Part shown: positions 1 through 9,576 of the stretch, piece by piece
Position numbering within the stretch: the first letter of the stretch is position 1
Layout of the letters: the number at the start of each line of letters is the position of its first letter
Source: Jimgerdemannia flammicorona
Taxonomy: Eukaryota > Mucoromycota > Endogonomycetes > Endogonales > Endogonaceae
DNA length: 14,159 bases
Reading direction: 5' to 3'
Assembly (NCBI GenBank): GCA_003990745.1
Contig: RBNI01004383.1
Location: forward strand, 1 to 14,159
Program-made: the position numbers and the translations under genes
The notes under the pieces: model-generated
The model's database searches: none
What the model was told of the DNA's origin: nothing
The model's input: only the letters and a program-made list of their open reading frames with translations

Positions 1-18
1 AATGTCATGTAGACTCTC

Positions 19-24
19 TTTATT
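19..24 (-). terminator. Polyadenylation signal of the LINE (AATAAA)
   Basis: AATAAA lies on the minus strand about 40 bp past the end of ORF2. It is followed by GACATT at the very edge of the window. The two poly(A) elements further right end in a similar way: TATAG, GGTT, AATAAA and then GACATT or a variant, just before the A-tract. The LINE 3' end is therefore probably only a few bases beyond position 1. Confidence 0.55.
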
Positions 25-1186
25 AACCGACGTCTATAGTAATATTGATACAGCCTACGCCCTCAACCTATCCCACAGGGATCCCCCCCCTCTCTAGGTC
101 CAACTAATGACACCCCATCCACCTTCACCACAACTCTGCCACCACTCTTCTCTACAATCCTCCTTACTAATCCCTGACGGCTCCCCCCCTTGGGGTCCCA
201 ACTGATCCACCATGCCTTGAAGAGCTCGAGCATCAGCTCCTCCCACCTCGCCACTCTCAGCCTCACCGGCCTTTGAGGGCCCTCCTCAAAGATGCTCTGC
301 CAGTGTTCTGCGAGCCCCACCCATATTACAACGGCCCAACCAACCATCAGCCACTCATTCCCCACCCCCTCCACCAGCCTTGACTGCAGTGCCACCCACC
401 GCCCACCCTCCTCTGTGTCAGGCACCGGCACTCCCAACCTCTCTCCAACTATCTTTCAAAAATTCTCCATACTCTCACACTTCTCCAACCAATGTTCAGG
501 AGTCTGCACCACCCCACCCTCCTCTCCTGCCCTATGTTATGACACTCCTCACAATCAAAGACCCTGCCATCCACCAGATGATTAGTCCTAAAGTTTAGCA
601 TCACATTATACCGCAACAGCCTCCACCATGCTACCCAAAGCTTTGGTAGAAGCCACCTCGATACAGCCTTGATCCAAGACCAGATGCCTGCCTAGTCCCA
701 TCTCTTCCCGATCCTAGCCCCTTGCCAGGTCTCCGGCCAAAGGTCCTGACCCAGACCCCGAAGGCACTCCATATCATCCTCGAAGCGGAAGTCCTCGACC
801 AAATTCCCTCCCAACAAGAGCCAGTCCCACCTCCACATCTCTGGGCCCCAGTCTTCATCTCCTTCAGTACCTTGCCAATGGATCCCAATACGATGGGCCC
901 CATCTACCACACCCCACCAGAATCCCTTGTACTGCATCCTCCGGCTACCATCCAAGGCCACCAAGGACAGTAGATCACCTGAGCCACCCCACGGCAACAC
1001 CCTTGCCTCTCACAAATGCTGCATCAGGGGCACCCATTCTCCTCTCCGCAACTCACTGGCCCTCTTCATCCACCACGCCCTCAAGCAGAGTAGCCGCTTG
1101 GAAAAGTCCATCAGGCCAAGGCCTCCGCGATCCACAGGAAGTGCTAGCACCTCTCAACCAATCTGGCTCTGACATCCAGCCCAGAG

Positions 1187-2347
1187 CTAAGAGCAGGCCA
1201 TCTTGAGAAGCCATTTAACCACCCACTTAGGGAAGTCCAAATGGTAGCCCAGATACCAAAGTTTCGGCATCCAATACACATTCAGAACAATAACCCTTCC
1301 TGCCAGCGACACCCGCCTACCACCCCAACTTGTCAGTATGTTCCTCCATTCTACCAGCTTGTGCTCCCACCACTTCTTGAGAAGTAAAGAGCTATATACC
1401 GAGAAGTAGATACCTAAGTACCATACCACTCCTCCAACCAGGACAATTGTTCCAATGATGTCCCCCCCTATGACTCCTTCTCCAAGGACCATTGTCTCAC
1501 ACTTGTGCCAGTTGAGTTTTGCTCCAGAACACCTCTCATACCACTCAACTATCTCCTTGAGCCTAGCTATATCTGCCATCAAGCCCAACCCAACCACTAT
1601 GTCATCTACAAAGGCCCCTACTTTCCAATTGATGCCCAAGATATTCAATCCACCAACTCGGCGCCAGATCCGATCCAACAACGGCTTCAGGGCGAAGGCA
1701 TAAAGGATGGGTGACAACAGATCCCCCTGCAGCACCCCCCTCCCCAAGGAGAAAGAGACCCCCCTGTGTCCATTTGCCAGAATTGCAGCCCTACTCCCTT
1801 CCAGTAGTCCAATAAGTGACCGACACATGCCCACTGGTACTCCAATGCGCTCCAGTACTTTCTCTAGCCACACTCTCCGAACCCTATCATAGGCCTTCTC
1901 CTGATCCAGGAAAACCAAATGGCCATCCACCCCTGCAGCCCTAGCACCTTCAATGACACCATGAACCCATGCTGTGCTATCTCGAATCAGCCGGCCCCCA
2001 ACAAAGCCTCGCTGCTCCTTCCCCAGCACCTGTTGGGCCACACCCTGTAACCTTACCACCAGGATTTTGGTGACCAGCTTGTGGTCCATATCCAGTAACA
2101 TAATTGGCCTCCAATTCTTCCAGTCCTCCTTACGCCCTTTGTCCTTGAACAGCAGAGATACCAACCCCAACTGCTGCCCTCCAACCCACTCCCCGGTACT
2201 AATTACAGCATCACACATCAACGACATCTCCTCCAGTGCCTCCTCTATGGATGCCATATATTTCCAAAAGTCCCACGGCAAACCATCCTCCCCAGGTGCC
2301 ATTCCCAAGGTCATTGCTGCCAGAACTCTAAGGATCTCCTCTCTCAA
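1187..2347 (-). other. Reverse transcriptase domain of LINE ORF2, uninterrupted
   Basis: This is the longest open stretch of the LINE, 386 codons between stops. Visible RT motifs are GEDGLPWDFW (residues 19-28), NWRPIMLLD, RGFVGGRLIRD, FLDQEKAYDRV (motif A, residues 146-156, with catalytic Asp), GVLQGDLLSP (204-213) and FVDD (motif C, residues 246-249, bases 1601-1612). Both active-site aspartates of motif C are kept. FVDD stands where most LINEs have FADD. DQEKAYDRV is typical of the L1/Tx1 group. No true start lies here; the domain belongs to the ORF2 frame and is bounded by stop codons. Confidence 0.9.
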
Positions 2348-2986
2348 TACCGGTCAGCCAAGTTCCCCCAATCCTGCTGCAGAATTTGGGTGCCACTCTT
2401 CCAAATGTCTCTCAATGTCCTGCGCCACCTCCCCTCCCTCCTCTTCACTCCAGAGATTACTCCAGCAAGTGCTCAGCTGGCCAAGTATCCCCTGCACACC
2501 TAGTACCATCTCTCCCTCATCAGTAAGGACTCCCTCCCACTGATGTCTTGCTCCCCTAGCATGGAGGAGACAGGACAAAAACCTTGTGGGCCTTTCTCTT
2601 TCTTCCAATCCCTGCCACCATAGCCTCGCCGCCATAGCCTGAGCCTGCACTGCTTCCTCCTTCCTCATCAAATCCTGCAGTTCTGCCACTTCCAGCCTAG
2701 CCCGTTTAGCCTTCCAATCCAATACCTCCTCCTCCTCCAGAAGTCCAGCCCAATTCAGAAGAAGTCTTTCTAGCCTCTTAGATGCCCATCAGACTCGTCT
2801 CCTCCACTGAGCACTCTGCTCCTTCCCCACATCCCCCCAGTACCTCTGAGCCTCGGATTTCAGTCTATGCCACCTATCTCCAATCCTCATCCTGGCTATC
2901 CTCCATTCATTAACCTTATATCGTACCTCCACCACCCATGCATCCCACAGGCCCATCTCATCCAGCAACGAAGAGTTCAAATATCA

Positions 2987-3721
2987 ATGTCCTGGCCCCT
3001 CTCCGCTCTCTCCAAACCTCCCTCCCCCCCAAATACCCCAGTGATCTGACCAAGGGCACCACTCAACCTCCATCATCTCCCAAACTGTATTGCCCCAACA
3101 CTCAGCAGTCAAAACCCAATCAATCCTCATACCAAGGCCTCCCACCCAGTGAGTATATAGCCATCGATCCCCATTCTAAAGTCACATAGTGTCCACCAGT
3201 GAGCTGAGTCTTTCCACCTCTTCCCAGTCCTCCAATCCCTCACTTCTTTCTGCCATACCCTGTTTCCCATCAGTTCTGTCCAGCCTACTCTCCTGTACCA
3301 TATTAAAATCACCCCCCAGACAATCCACCCCAGCCTCAACCAAGAGCCCAGAATCCCACAGATCTCCAATCCACACCACTTGGGTCCCCCTCTCGGCTGG
3401 GCAGTAGCAAGATTCCACCACAATCGAGTTCCATCCAGGCCTCCGCCAAGTCCCCCACACTAATCTACTACCCCAATGTCCAGTGTCTGCAATGTCCCCT
3501 TTCCTCTTTCTAACCAGGATTTCCACTTTACCCTGCCACACTGCCTCTCCCCCCCACTCTCTTGTCCATTCCAGTCCATCTTCCTCTCCCTCACACCATA
3601 CATTCTGTAGTAAGAAAAGATCAGCTTCCAGTTTCTTCAGCCATCCAAAAATCATATGTCACCTCCCAGTCCCTCTAAGCCCATTGACATTTAAAGAAAA
3701 AATGTTGGTTGTACTATTCAT
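2987..3721 (-). other. APE-type endonuclease domain of LINE ORF2
   Basis: Signature residues of the L1 endonuclease fold appear in order: Asn in NVNG (about residue 11-13), GDFN (about residues 137-140), RIDWVL and SDHW. The YCPAERG segment fits the usual strand before the metal site. The position normally held by the catalytic Glu of the LQE motif reads LLQN here (about residue 40, codon AAT), a change needing more than one substitution. Stops at 3659, 3182 and 3176 also cut the domain. As it stands it would be inactive. Confidence 0.8.
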
Positions 3722-3755
3722 AGTGAAATATTTGATAGTGTTGATATCTCCCCAT

Positions 3756-5642
3756 CTACAATTCCATGCTCACTTCCTCTCCAGCCAGATCCAGGTTCCG
3801 TTCCTCCACAATCTCATCTTCCACATTTTGCTATTCATCCAGAGCCGCCAACAATTCTGCACAGTCCTCACTATCCACCATCTCCATCAATGCTCGATGC
3901 TCCTCGCACACCACCTGCCACTTCTCCAGTCCCTTCCGCAGCCCCCACAGATAGGCTGCCCTCTCATTAGCTATACCCAAGAGCATCGCCTCCCTTGCCT
4001 CAGTGATCTCATACTCCTCTGTCTCCAGAAGAGCTGCTATCATCTCATCTCTCAACTTCCTCACAACCTCCTCCCCTCACAGCACTCGCCCCCAGAATTC
4101 CTCACTGATCACCCAGAAGTCGATCTCGCCCAGTTCCTCAGCTGCTACGTTTTGTAGCGCCCTCAATAGTCACTTCTCCCCTCCAACTACCTCTGCTGCC
4201 TGCTCCAAATCTGCCTCTCTTTCCTTCCTCTCCTCAGTTCGCACAGACTCATCCCAACCATCCTCAGACACATCCTCCAACTCCCCCTCTCCCACCTCGG
4301 GAACACCATACTGGATCAGATTATCTTCCTCCATTACCGTGGCCACTCCAGCCCCCTCTGGCCCCTGTCTCCCACTCTCTTTTGTCTTCTCCCCTTGCTG
4401 CACCCCCTCCACTCAGACACTAGTGCTCACTCCAGTACCCTCCTTCCTAGCCCCTGCCCTATTGTCCCCATCCAACCTGGCCAATAAATCCTTCTGCATC
4501 TGTCTCCCCTTCACCTTCTCTCAGAGCACCTTGTCCATTCGCACCTTCTTGCTCTTGATCACCTCCACTACCGTCCTAGCCTCATAAGCCCTCCAAGCCC
4601 TTTGCTGCCTCTCCACAGCCCCAGCTAAGTCCTCTAGTGCCTCCAGCAGGTCCTCCTTCTCTTCCTCAGACCCCTTCACCCTCGAAACCTTACACTCCAC
4701 TGGGCCCCACTTCAATACCACTGGTCAGTCCCTAGCCTTCCCCATATTCTCCATACCAAATAGCCTCAACCAGACATCCACATCACCTGTCCTGAGCTCT
4801 GTCTCCTCCCATACCCTGAACCCAATGTCGACCATCTCACCATACTCCTTTACCACATCCATGACCAGCCTCCTCGCCTCCTCCTTCTTCACCATCGGCA
4901 AGTCCGCAATCACCAGATAAACCACTTGAGGATCTCACTACATACACCTCGCCATTGGCACCGAAATCCCTCTAACCACCATGCCCTTCTCCACTGCCTC
5001 CAGCAACAAATCCTCCTCTTCAAACCCCACCTCGACTGCCTCCAGCTTCTTCAAAAACTTAACCGAGGCCACACCTTTTACCTCACTAGCCAGCAGCCCT
5101 AGCACCATCTTTGCTATCAGTGCCAAGCCATGGAAATATAGTGTGACGGCGAATTCTGATCAGGATTTCTTAAGTAATGGAGCTGCCATGAGGCCTGTCA
5201 CACTATCAGCCAGGTCCCCAGGACCCGCGCCGCTCCCCTGTCCAGGTCCCCCATCAGCTGTCACATCTGGATTTTTTTCCAGATTACCCGTCACACCACC
5301 ATCAGCAGTCACTGCCCCATCCACTACACCTCCAGCCCTACTATGTTGTCCCCCCAGTGGAGAGGCCTCCTTACCACTCGAGGTAGCTGCCGCCTTCCCC
5401 AGCTCCAGCCAACCATCCAGTCCAGTCACCTGCTTCCCCATCCTGACCTTATCCGTGAAGGTCATCCTCCCTCCCCCTTGTGGCCTTGCACCTCCTCTGC
5501 CACCCCCTCCGGCCCCACATCCCCTGATCGAAGCACTCGGCATGCCCAGACCAGCACCTTGACCCCCCCCTACATGTTGCCAGTCAAAGACACTGGGGCC
5601 CCCCTGCCCAGTATGCTCACCAGAATTCATATTGCTCATCAT
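3756..5642 (-). pseudogene. LINE ORF1 (nucleic-acid-binding protein), broken by stops
   Basis: One frame of 629 codons runs from the ATG at 5642-5640 (followed at once by a second ATG) to TAG at 3756-3758. It has no frameshift. Nine internal stops interrupt it: TGA at 5160, 4935, 4725, 4521, 4413, 4170 and 4077, and TAG at 4938 and 3831 (lowest coordinate of each codon). The first 80 or so residues are Gly-rich and basic. Residues about 160-300 alternate beta-like and helical segments around VVYLVIADLP and DVDVWLRLFG, which could be an RRM-like or DUF4283-like fold. Residues about 308-375 are rich in Glu, Lys, Leu and Arg and look coiled-coil. I see no CCHC knuckle. The role as the RNA-binding ORF1 protein is inferred from its place upstream of ORF2. 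The preponderance of TGA fits CGA or TGG codons hit by C-to-T change. Confidence 0.75.
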
Positions 5643-5736
5643 CTTGATATCACCAATACTTGAAAATATTGTCGAAAGTGTTGTCTGAGTCTTGTGTCAC
5701 CCGAATGGTACTGGTGAAAGATGTTGTGAATCCTCG
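5643..5736 (-). promoter_or_regulatory. LINE 5' UTR with shared head sequence
   Basis: This is the leader between the insertion junction (about 5736) and the ORF1 ATG. Its first part, minus strand 5723 to about 5658, aligns with bases 12734-12799 upstream of the host gene. The best block is CATCTTTC(A/T)CCAGTACCATTC, one mismatch in 21. It also aligns more loosely with the 5' ends of the two poly(A) elements. LINE 5' UTRs usually carry an internal promoter, so that role is an inference from position. Confidence 0.5.
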
Positions 5737-5891
5737 AAGCCACATCTCCTCTGTTTCTCATAAATATCCATAGCCTGATATCTCTCTACTTCATAGAAGC
5801 CCAATAGAATACTCTAAACATACTTGGCAAAGCTCACTAAATTGGACAAATCTCAAGCTACTATCAGATTAGCTACCTTCTAGAAGATATA
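5737..5891 (+). repeat. LTR fragment 'copy C', host of the LINE insertion
   Basis: These 155 bases match the reverse complement of the LTR family seen at 8325-8490 (copy B) and 11965-12125 (copy A), with differences that are mostly transitions. Read on the plus strand it follows the same codons as the LTR reading frame: YFIEA, LN, GQISSYYQI and LLED are recognisable. It has no CpG. At the codon where copies A and B have TGA it has CAA, followed by TAG where they have TGG. It ends abruptly at the LINE 5' end on the left and at LTR copy A on the right. Confidence 0.8.
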
Positions 5892-6292
5892 TATAAGAGG
5901 GTTACTTTATTAAAGTACTATTATATAGTTCTGAAAGGGTTTTCTAGAAGTTCTGAATATTCTAGAAGACTGTTTTCTTAAGATTAAGAATAATTTTATA
6001 TAGAGTATAATCTCTATACTTATTGATTTCAAGATTAGGTTGATATCTCAACCAAAGTCCTTTTTTGGACTTATTCTGAAAGTTCAGAGAATTCTGTATT
6101 TTAAAAGGTTTAAGAAACTAAGACTAGTTTAGTTAAATTGACATATTGTTGCAGATAATATCTAATTAGGAAATTTCATAACTTGGTTAGGAGTGGGACC
6201 TAATGAGGTACAGAATTATTTAAGAGTAATATGTGGATTATTAAATAGATTTATTTACTATTTATAATATTGCTATATTAGAAGTAGTATAT

Positions 6293-6310
6293 AAAGAGAT
6301 ATTATATATA
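6293..6310 (+). repeat. Target-site duplication of insert 1, left copy
   Basis: AAAGAGATATTATATATA occurs here and again at 9577-9594 directly after the A-tract (15 bp if the leading As are counted as tail). The two copies bound insert 1 and rejoin LTR copy A perfectly. The preceding top-strand site is AT/AAAG, so the nicked strand reads CTTT/AT, similar to L1-type endonuclease sites. Confidence 0.92.
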
Positions 6311-6755
6311 CAGCTGCCTCTTTCTCAGCTACCTTACTGGTTATAATAGTTTGGTAGGCAACCTTCCGAGTCCACTTTTCACAACTATTATCCTCTCTAC
6401 CTTAGGTTGGTTTACTGTACTTATTGCAGGGTAGTGAGAGAGAGGCAATGGTGATGAGTTGTCTCTTTATTGGTATCTGATTGGTGTCTTCTCTACTTTT
6501 TCATGGTTTCTGATGCCTTCGGCTGCATCTGGAGTATATTCATTTTGATGTGGCACCTTCTTCTTTTTGCTATTACCAACAAAGTACTGTCTTGGTATAT
6601 CTCAGGCTATATAAGAAGTTGGCTGACCTTAGGCATCAAGTGCTCAGTGTAGGTTACCTATAAGTCCTCAGTGCCTGTGGTGGGGCCCTCTAGCTTTGGA
6701 AAGCTTCCTGGTAAGCATGGTTCTGGCATAGATGACTGCTTTTTGGGTGTTGTCA

Positions 6756-6760
6756 GGATG
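6756..6760 (+). repeat. 5-bp target duplication of LTR copy B, left
   Basis: GGATG stands directly before TGTAAG and again directly after CTTACA at 8830-8834. Insert 2 shows the unoccupied form of the same site (about 11465-11480) with only one copy of this region. The match can be stretched to CAGGATG because the LTR itself ends in CA. Confidence 0.8.
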
Positions 6761-7117
6761 TGTAAGAGGGTTGCTTTTTATAGTAACCATTACGTAGTTC
6801 TGGAAGGGTTTTCTGGAAGTTCTGGATATTCTGGAAGACCGTTTCTTATGGTCAAGATCAATTTCATATGGAGTACATCCTCTATGCTTATTGATTTCAA
6901 GATTGAGTTGACGTCTCAACCAAAGTCCTTTTTCGGACTAGTTTTGGATATTCAGGATTTTCCGTATTTCAGGAAGTTTGAGAAACTAAGACCAGCTTAG
7001 TTGAATTGGCATATCGCTGCAGACAATACCCAATTAGGAAATTTCGTGATGGGGTTAGGAGTAGGACCTAACAGGGAGTGGATTTACTTAAGAGTAGTTT
7101 GTAGGGTATTAAATAGA

Positions 7118-7123
7118 TTTATT
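7118..7123 (-). terminator. Polyadenylation signal of the LTR
   Basis: AATAAA on the minus strand, also present in copy A at 6250-6255. Its distance from the TATA-like box suggests a short R region between them. Confidence 0.45.
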
Positions 7124-7244
7124 CTCTATTCATGATATTGCTATACTAGGAGTAGTTGTGTGGGGGGATATTGGGGAAGTGCTCAGGAGTTGTGTTCAGA
7201 TTGTTCAGGTGTTCAAGTCTGAGATTCTGAGGTCTGGGGGAGGG

Positions 7245-7256
7245 GGTATTTATACT
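7245..7256 (-). promoter_or_regulatory. TATA-like box of the LTR promoter
   Basis: AGTATAAATACC on the minus strand, conserved in copy A at 9658-9670. It lies 188 bp past the stop of the LTR frame and about 120 bp before AATAAA, as expected for the U3/R border. Confidence 0.5.
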
Positions 7257-7443
7257 AGTGAGGGGCTATCTGGACTATACTAAATATGGGTGTAGCACTA
7301 AGTGCTTTGCTGAGTCGGAATACAGTTATGTAGTACAAGTGTAATCTGATATGTCAAGAGATCATCTGACTGCTGAGTCAGTTCACAGTCACGTCATACA
7401 AGGCTAATCTAACTATACTATGACTGTTAATCTATTTATAGGT

Positions 7444-8541
7444 TTAGGCACTGTCTGGATAGTCTTCGATGACATCACCATCAATGACATCATCTCTGAT
7501 GAAGTAGTCATCTAGGAAAAGTAGTTCGCGGATTACTTCTCCTTGTTCGCTGAGATAATAATACATTGGAACTTCATCTCCGTCCCACAGGATAGCATCA
7601 TCTGTCTCATATGCTGGATAAGGTATTGGGGGGTGAAGGAGTGGTGCATCGTTTTCACTTTTATTGGATTCGCTATCTGCATACCTTCTATAGGTTACAG
7701 CACTATGAGTCGTGGGATTGTAGTATGCTGGTGGCTGTAGTTCATGTCACTCATACTCGGGTGGTGGAGTGGTTGGTTCGATCTCAAGGGTTATCTGAAG
7801 GTACAGGTTGTGTTCTCTAGTCTCTTTGTTGTAGTTGAAGTAATTGGGGGTGAATGCCGGTTAGTATTCGTGCCAGTGGTCATTGTCCCAATAAGTCTTG
7901 TATGTGGTTATGAACTGTTGTAAGTTCATCAGCAAGGTTGGCGGTGTGATCAGGGTTGGCAGAGATCCTTGGCTTGAGGGCATGTCGGCGTCAGAAGGAT
8001 CATTGTCTTCTGCTTCGTCTTTGTCGAAGTTGATTATATCGTAAATGTCCTTCATGGCATATCCAACTTGGGGCATTTGCAGGATGTGGTCATCAGGATG
8101 CGGGAAGGTTCTGTCTGTGGTTTCAATGTACTCAAGGTACTTGTGGTTGAGTTCTTATATCATGTTGTCAATTTGACCATAGGACAGAGTAGCAACCATT
8201 TCGCTGGTAGTAACTCAGAGGCAGGGAATAAAGGTGCTGTACTCATAGAAGAGTTCTCGGTGTTTGTGGGCAATGAGTTTCTGGTGTTGAGACATCTGGG
8301 TAATGTCTGTATCATGGTGGTGTTCGACCATGTCTTCCAGGAGGCGGCCGATCTGGTAGTAGCTTGAGATTTGTCCAATCTGGTGGGCCTCATTAAGCAT
8401 GTTCAGGGCATTCCATCAGGCTTCTATGAAATAGAGGGGTGCTTGGCTGTAGATATTCATGAGGGGCAGAGGGGGTGTGGCTCGGTTGACAATGGCATTC
8501 CAAATGTCAGCATGGATGCGGTTGTAGATCTCGGTAGTCAT
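7444..8541 (-). pseudogene. Reading frame of unknown function inside the LTR, five stops
   Basis: From ATG 8541-8539 to TAA 7446-7444 a single frame of 366 codons is read with no frameshift. It is broken by TGA at 8416, 8215 and 7747 and TAA at 8155 and 7861 (lowest coordinate of each). Each stop can come from a sense codon by one C-to-T or G-to-A change. The other copies support this: where B has TAA at 7861, copy A has CAA; where B has TGA at 8416, copy C has CAA, so both point to CGA. An in-frame ATG at 8676 could add 45 residues. The product is rich in Tyr, His, Asp and Glu, with segments such as GQISSYYQIGRLLEDM and an acidic, Pro- and Tyr-rich second half. I recognise no family, and see no zinc finger, protease or membrane segment. 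Confidence 0.55.
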
Positions 8542-8829
8542 GTTCGTGTGTTTGGAAGTTGTAGTTGTTGTTTGTTTTGATTCTCTATTTCGACGTGTTT
8601 CGGGGCTCGGTATATATGCATCTGTTCTTGATTGGTAAGATTCCATTTGTATGAACCTTGTGTTCTGTAACTTCATATTGAGTCAGCTTTGTGTGCTGTG
8701 ACTTCTGTTTGACTCAGCTTCGTGATCTTGCAGGTGATTTCCAGATTTGTTCAGAGGTCGTATGTGATTTCAGTGGCTTGTTAAGTGGGTGACATGTGAT
8801 TTCTGTGGCTTGGAGGTTGTGTGCTTACA

Positions 8830-8834
8830 GGATG
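8830..8834 (+). repeat. 5-bp target duplication of LTR copy B, right
   Basis: GGATG, partner of 6756-6760. A 5-bp duplication with TG...CA termini is what LTR-retrotransposon integrases usually leave. Confidence 0.8.
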
Positions 8835-9529
8835 GGAGGGGAGATGGCCATCACAGATAGGAAGAAGGGCGATAATAGTGAACCAGTAGGATATCAGGCT
8901 GGGGGCAGTCATTGGGGCTGGGGTGAGTGCTGCTTCAGTGGGGCCTTTTGATTGGTGTGGTATAGTTAGGTGGTAGGTGTCACTTTTAGCTTCTTTTGAC
9001 AATTCAGCGGGTTGGGCCCCAGTCATCAGAGAGGGTTGGGGGGCCCGAGACTACTCATTCCAGATGTCTTGGCTGCACTCAACTAGAACTGGGAGCTGAT
9101 ATGGCAATATGATTGAGGTCTATAAGCTTGAGTAGTGGGGTATTGGGGGTCTCCTCCCACCTCACATGTAAGTCCTTTACTCACCTCGACTGAGAGAATC
9201 AGGCCCTACCTACTGTGTTGTACTTTGATGGGAGTTTTTCTTTACCTATCATTCTCTTTGGAGTGGTAGAGACTATTCTATTTGGCTCAGGCATAGTCTT
9301 GTACATATGTTGGGTTCTCGAGTATATGCTTTCAGTCATTGATATATGGCTGGGTTTTCCCTGGTGGTAGAGAGAGCATGGTGTACAGAATGAGGTGTGG
9401 GCCAATATGGGCCCTACTGTATCTGGCATGGTTGAGCTGCTGGACAATAGCTAGCCTAGGTTAATAGGGAAGTAGTGCTTGATGGGTGGTGGGGGAGGGT
9501 TTTGATTTATATAGTCTAGGTTCCCTTTC

Positions 9530-9535
9530 AATAAA
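9530..9535 (+). terminator. Polyadenylation signal of insert 1
   Basis: AATAAA lies 24 bp before the A-tract that starts at 9560, a normal cleavage distance for a polymerase II transcript. Insert 2 has the same arrangement. Confidence 0.75.
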
Positions 9536-9576
9536 AATCCATAGGACATTGAGTCTGTTAAAAAAAAAAAAAAAAA

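Larger units (their letters stand above)
63..3721 (-). pseudogene. LINE ORF2: endonuclease / reverse transcriptase, broken
   Basis: ORF2 would make the enzyme that nicks target DNA and copies the LINE RNA onto it. The frame opens at ATG 3721-3719 with SLNVNGLRG, the classic endonuclease N-terminus. It continues through GDFN (about 3302-3313), RID (3119-3127) and SDH (3041-3049), the reverse transcriptase (2347 to 1187), a GGLGLMDF post-RT motif, and a CEEC...H....C knuckle near 553-476. It ends at TAG or TGA just below 63, about 1,220 codons in all. In-frame stops lie at 3659, 3182, 3176, 2984, 2789, 2354, 1187, about 1156, about 1009 and 692. One frameshift lies between about 495 and 545, inside the knuckle; past it the frame 437 to 63 stays open. 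The copy is therefore a pseudogene. Its family (L1/Tx1-type RT) is clear, its exact clade less so. Confidence 0.88.
1..5737 (-). mobile_element. L1/Tx1-like LINE, nearly full length, decayed
   Basis: A two-ORF non-LTR retrotransposon reads right to left. It has a 5' leader of about 95 bp, ORF1 (5642 to 3756), a 34-bp gap, ORF2 (3721 to 63) and a 3' UTR with AATAAA on the minus strand at 24-19. ORF2 carries the apurinic-type endonuclease, the reverse transcriptase and the C-terminal zinc-knuckle expected of the L1/Tx1 group. The right junction (5734-5738) falls inside an LTR fragment, so the LINE inserted into older repeat DNA. The left end, poly(A) tail and second target duplication lie before base 1. 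Both ORFs hold in-frame stops, so this copy cannot make full proteins. The clade assignment rests on reverse transcriptase motifs read by eye. Confidence 0.88.
6761..8829 (-). mobile_element. LTR 'copy B': about 2.07-kb solo LTR inside insert 1
   Basis: The unit starts TGTAAG and ends CTTACA, is flanked by a 5-bp duplication, and interrupts insert 1 at a point continuous in insert 2. Read on the minus strand it shows, in order, a 365-codon frame (8541 to 7444), a TATA-like AGTATAAATACC (7256-7245) and AATAAA (7123-7118). That order suits U3, R and U5, with U5 about 340 bp. It has many CpGs and keeps C and G where copy A has T and A, so it is the best-preserved of the three copies. A solo LTR formed by recombination between two LTRs is the simplest explanation. 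A DNA transposon with 6-bp inverted ends is less likely, given the polypurine tract next to copy A. Confidence 0.72.

Noticed and set aside
1974..5562. Long plus-strand frames, for example 1974-2543, 3483-4157, 4003-4587 and 4981-5562
   Set aside because: They are antisense to the LINE ORFs. The plus strand there is very rich in C and T, which gives few stops; the translations are Ser/Pro-rich with no motif.
6605..6620. TATA-like CTATATAAG in insert 1
   Set aside because: Insert 2 has CTACGTAGG at the same place, so the motif arose by C-to-T and G-to-A decay.
6668..6919. Minus-strand frame with GCTPYEI, reminiscent of the integrase C-terminal GYTPFEL motif
   Set aside because: It has no ATG start, runs out of the LTR into insert 1, and has no integrase core near it. 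The resemblance is a short chance match.
6671..7000. 109-codon plus-strand frame
   Set aside because: It crosses the boundary between insert 1 and LTR copy B at 6761, so it is a chance fusion of two mobile elements.
7765..7785. Possible tRNA-type B box (GGTTCGATCTC)
   Set aside because: The final CC of the consensus is missing, there is no A box at the right distance, and no cloverleaf can be drawn.
6761..8829. Copy B as a DNA transposon with 6-bp inverted ends
   Set aside because: TG...CA ends, a 5-bp duplication, a TATA-like box and AATAAA in order, and a polypurine tract beside copy A fit an LTR better. Not fully excluded.
8781..9026. Antisense frame in insert 1 resembling one in insert 2 (11262-11474), sharing SKGPTE and MTAPSL
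   Set aside because: It runs against the direction given by the poly(A) tail. The similarity follows from the DNA homology of the two inserts, with no sign of selection on the protein.
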